Origin: CAMFKD01 sp964436955
GTDB taxonomy: Bacteria > Chlamydiota > Chlamydiia > Chlamydiales > JAJFMA01
Reading direction: 5' to 3'
Length of the DNA: 64,000 nucleotides
Assembly: GCA_964436955.1 (NCBI GenBank)
Contig: CAYTFC010000003.1
Coordinates: forward strand, 7,400 to 71,399
Position 1 is the first letter of the stretch. Each line of letters opens with the position of its first letter. A model generated the notes under the pieces. It was not told the origin of the DNA. It did not search any database and was given only the letters and a program-made list of their open reading frames with translations. Shown one piece after another: positions 61,425-64,000 of this stretch. The position numbers and the translations under genes are program-made.

Positions 61425-62423
61425 ATGAAAATTGCAGTTTTAGGTGCAGGGACTTGGGGGTTTTGTCTGGCGTCATTACTGGCTTCCAAGGACTACGAAG
61501 TTGTCTGCTGGGGCAGACATCAATCTGTGATAGATGAGCTCAGTACCCTCGGAGAACATCCTAAGCTTCCTAAAAAACGTCTACCTGGAAGGGTGATCTT
61601 TACCTCTGACTTAGCTCAGGCAGTTGACGGAGCCCAATTTATTGTTGAATCCGTGACCAGTAAAGGATTGCGTCCGACCCTACAACAGATCAGAGATCTT
61701 GGTGTAAAGAGTTGCCCACTTGTCATTACTTCAAAAGGTATTGAACAAAATACTGGCTTGATTTTGGCTGACGTAGCCATAGAGGTTTTGGGAGAAGAAT
61801 GGCGAAATTTTGTAGGCTGCATCAGCGGTCCTGGCTATGCTCAAGAGGTCATTCAAGGACTGCCCACATCGTTAACAGCATCGGCATATGATCCAAACGT
61901 TATGTTGATGATTGCGGAAACATTTGGATACAAGAGTTTTCGCGTTTACCCTAATGCTGATGTGCTTGGGGTCTCTTATGGAGGCGCGTTAAAAAACTGT
62001 ATCGCCATCGGCTGCGGGATTTCAGATGGTTTAGATCTTGGCAACAGTTCCAAGGCTGCAGTGATGACCCGCGGACTCCATGAGATGCGTAAATTGGGCG
62101 TAGCAATGGGCTGCAAAGCTGAGACTTTTTACGGTCTATCTGGCATGGGTGATGTCTTCCTTACCTGCTCATCTGTAATGAGCCGTAATTTCCGCTTTGG
62201 GTATTTATTAGCTCGCGGATACTCTCCGAACGATGCCCACAAAGAAATTGGCATGGTTGTGGAAGGCGCCTATACTTGTTTCTCAGCGCTTCAGCTCAGC
62301 CGTCAGCATAACATTGCTATGCCCATTACGGAAAGTGTTGTGCGTATTATTGAAGGCGAAATGTCGCCAAAAGAGAGCGTTGCCGTTCTAATGCAACGCA
62401 CCATTAAAGAAGAGCATTTGTAA
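61425..62423 (+). CDS. gpsA: Glycerol-3-phosphate dehydrogenase [NAD(P)+]
   Basis: A 332-residue enzyme that makes sn-glycerol-3-phosphate for phospholipids. The cofactor motif is GAGTWGFCLASLL; the catalytic lysine lies in YGGALKNCIAIGCG; and GLSGMGDVFLTCSS with the late MQRTIKEEH are family hallmarks. ATG 61425 has AAGGAA upstream. The nnr gene follows after 13 bases. Gene content is standard; the Chlamydia homologue is CT714. Confidence 0.96.
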   Translation: MKIAVLGAGTWGFCLASLLASKDYEVVCWGRHQSVIDELSTLGEHPKLPKKRLPGRVIFTSDLAQAVDGAQFIVESVTSKGLRPTLQQIRDLGVKSCPLVITSKGIEQNTGLILADVAIEVLGEEWRNFVGCISGPGYAQEVIQGLPTSLTASAYDPNVMLMIAETFGYKSFRVYPNADVLGVSYGGALKNCIAIGCGISDGLDLGNSSKAAVMTRGLHEMRKLGVAMGCKAETFYGLSGMGDVFLTCSSVMSRNFRFGYLLARGYSPNDAHKEIGMVVEGAYTCFSALQLSRQHNIAMPITESVVRIIEGEMSPKESVAVLMQRTIKEEHL

Positions 62424-62436
62424 CCCTAAGGCAGCA

Positions 62437-63951
62437 ATGAAAGTTGTGGCACCCGCGGAGATGGCGCGTATTGAAAGTTTGGCATATAACGCCGGCTTTC
62501 TAGAGTCGGATTTCATGGAAGCTGCCGGAAAAGGCATCGCTGGCCGTATACAAGAGTTCGTTCAGGAAAAAAAACGATCCAAAGAAATCATGCTGCTATG
62601 CGGACATGGTAATAACGCCGGTGACGCCTATGTAGCAGGCCGCTTTCTCTTAGAGAAGGGCTTTATTGTAAAGGCAATCCTTTGTAAGTCCATTCAAGAT
62701 GCTCGTCCCTTATGCCGAGAAAACCATAGTCGTTTTCTTGAAGTCGGAGGCCAAGTAATTCCCTATGAGCCCGGTGTTGCGTTACCTTTACCAAAGGCAG
62801 GCGTAATCGTCGACGGACTATTTGGAACAGGGTTCCAACAATCTCTGCGCGAGCCGTATGCTAGTCTGGTCAATGTTGCCAATGAAAGTAAAATACCCAT
62901 CATCGCCATTGATATTCCTTCAGGCCTTAATGGTGAAAATGGCCTTACACCTGGATCTGCTATCAAAGCTACTGAAACCATTTATTTGGGACTTCCCAAA
63001 ACTGGCTTTTTTCTAGCAGAAGGTTGGAATCATGTTGGGCAACTCCATTACGTAGATTTTGGTCTATCGGATCGCTTTATTGATCAGGCTACCCCCGACT
63101 TATGGCTACCATCCCTTGAACAAATTCATGGACTATTGCCTACAATTCAGCGTGATCGACATAAGTATCAAACAGGACTGGTTGTGGGTCTTGCCGGCTC
63201 TCCAGGAATGCCAGGAGCGGCCATTCTATCCATTACGGCGGCTCTTAGAGGTGGTGCAGGCATCGTACGCTTGCTGCACCCAGATGGCATGCAAGCCGAG
63301 ATGTCTGCGTGCCCTCCGGAAGTCATACGCCTTCCCTACAGTGTCCAAAATGTTGCAGGCGTGGTGGATGCCCTTAACGCAGCCTCTGCAACGTTCGTAG
63401 GGCCTGGAATGGGACGTTCTCCCATGGCACAGGTTTTGTTGGAATTGGTGCTTCCACAAATTGACAACCCTTGCGTCATTGATGCCGATGCTCTGTATTT
63501 GTTGGCTAACAATGATGTAGAATTGCCTAAGAAGAGTATTTTGACTCCGCATCGTGGTGAAATGGCTCGTCTTTTACATATGGATGGACATCCTGAGCTG
63601 TCGATGGATTTTTTAAAGCGGTGTCAAGCATATGCTGAGGAACGAAGAGCTACTTTGGTATTGAAGGGAGGGCCTGGATTTGTGTTCTACCCTCAGGCAC
63701 CGATATTTGTGAATATTTATGGCGATCCAGGAATGGCAACAGCTGGTAGTGGGGATGCTCTCACGGGTATTTTAGCGGCGCTATTAGCGCAGGGGCTTCC
63801 GCCACAAGTAGCTGCGGTCTTAGGGGTCTATCTTCATGCGCGTGCAGGAGAGTTTGCTGCGAAAGAAAACACCTCGCATTGCGTGATTGCTTCTGACATC
63901 ATTTCCCATTTCCGTAATGCCTATGCATTTACTATGGCAGAAAAGACCTAA
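62437..63951 (+). CDS. nnr: Bifunctional NAD(P)H-hydrate repair enzyme
   Basis: A 504-residue fusion of NAD(P)HX epimerase and dehydratase. Residues 1-215 are the YjeF_N epimerase with LLCGHGNNAGDAYVAGR and a later VDGLFGTG and DIPSGLNG. Residues about 240-500 are the YjeF_C ATP/ADP-dependent dehydratase with GLAGSPGMPGAA, STGHRGEM-like LTPHRGEM, and AGSGDALTGILAALLAQG near the end. It repairs hydrated nicotinamide cofactors. It sits 13 bases after gpsA, an NAD(P)H-using enzyme. The stop coincides with a dispersed repeat at 63951. Confidence 0.95.
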   Translation: MKVVAPAEMARIESLAYNAGFLESDFMEAAGKGIAGRIQEFVQEKKRSKEIMLLCGHGNNAGDAYVAGRFLLEKGFIVKAILCKSIQDARPLCRENHSRFLEVGGQVIPYEPGVALPLPKAGVIVDGLFGTGFQQSLREPYASLVNVANESKIPIIAIDIPSGLNGENGLTPGSAIKATETIYLGLPKTGFFLAEGWNHVGQLHYVDFGLSDRFIDQATPDLWLPSLEQIHGLLPTIQRDRHKYQTGLVVGLAGSPGMPGAAILSITAALRGGAGIVRLLHPDGMQAEMSACPPEVIRLPYSVQNVAGVVDALNAASATFVGPGMGRSPMAQVLLELVLPQIDNPCVIDADALYLLANNDVELPKKSILTPHRGEMARLLHMDGHPELSMDFLKRCQAYAEERRATLVLKGGPGFVFYPQAPIFVNIYGDPGMATAGSGDALTGILAALLAQGLPPQVAAVLGVYLHARAGEFAAKENTSHCVIASDIISHFRNAYAFTMAEKT

Positions 63952-63971
63952 GACCCTGATTGCTACCAAAA
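63951..63971 (+). repeat. Copy of the dispersed AGACCCTGATTGC repeat
   Basis: AGACCCTGATTGCTACCAAA begins within the stop codon of nnr. The reverse complement of the full 21 bases occurs at 13260-13280, and a close copy at 49359-49378. The last 29 bases of the window show nothing else. Confidence 0.8.
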
Positions 63972-64000
63972 CTTCATCTAGCGCTCATAGCGATATATCA

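Overview
The window looks like chromosome from an environmental member of the Chlamydiae. The evidence is gene order. A large PBP2 lies next to tRNA-Gly-rpsB-tsf-pyrH-frr-mcsA-mcsB, then come nth-mnmE-psd and secA, then lpdA-lipA-sctJ-(CT560-like)-sctL-sctR-sctS-sctT. Each block matches a block I know from Chlamydia trachomatis. By eye the GC content is in the mid-forties. That and the amount of glycan-building capacity suggest a Parachlamydiales-type genome, possibly Waddlia-like, rather than Chlamydiaceae; this placement is inference.

Layout. Bases 1-1400 hold the tail of a CocE-type hydrolase and an overlapping sugar/choline-type nucleotidyltransferase. Bases 1500-13300 hold PBP2, a cysteine-rich membrane protein where Chlamydia has ompA, three tRNAs (Gly, Glu, Lys), the translation block rpsB-tsf-pyrH-frr, a kdsC-type phosphatase, mcsA, a degenerate-looking mcsB, and a TagF-like glycerophosphotransferase. 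Bases 13300-24200 hold nth, mnmE, unknown proteins that could be effectors or inclusion-membrane proteins, psd, a methyltransferase, a Bax-inhibitor-1-like protein and secA. Bases 24600-34200 hold a zinc-ribbon membrane protein, a lipoprotein, lpdA, lipA, a HEAT-like protein and the core type III secretion genes.

From 34.3 to about 60.3 kb lies a surface-glycan island of divergently arranged operons. It has a polysaccharide deacetylase, FemAB-like acyltransferase, SDRs, a hydroxyacid dehydrogenase, a GT2-cyclase fusion, CMP-Kdo-type synthetase and an MsbA-like exporter. It also has two heptose-type adenylyltransferases (one fused in reversed order to a PfkB kinase), an asparagine-synthase-like amidotransferase, a GT9, a GmhA-like isomerase, a polytopic GT-C-like protein and GT-B-like proteins. 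An ACP/AMP-ligase/SDR/HAD module, two nucleotide-sugar epimerases and a GtrA protein complete it. Together these suggest an acyl-decorated, possibly heptose-containing glycan. Bases 60.3-64 kb return to housekeeping genes (gpsA, nnr).

The intergenic regions are unusual. Two elements of about 240-250 bp are nested palindromes (24289-24536 and 29308-29547), and a smaller inverted repeat lies at 10303-10441. A REP-like GCCGCTTC-GNC-GAAGYGGC palindrome occurs at several sites. A hairpin with 47-nt arms lies at 49371-49467. A 20-bp sequence occurs three times. No CRISPR array, prophage, transposase or rRNA was seen.
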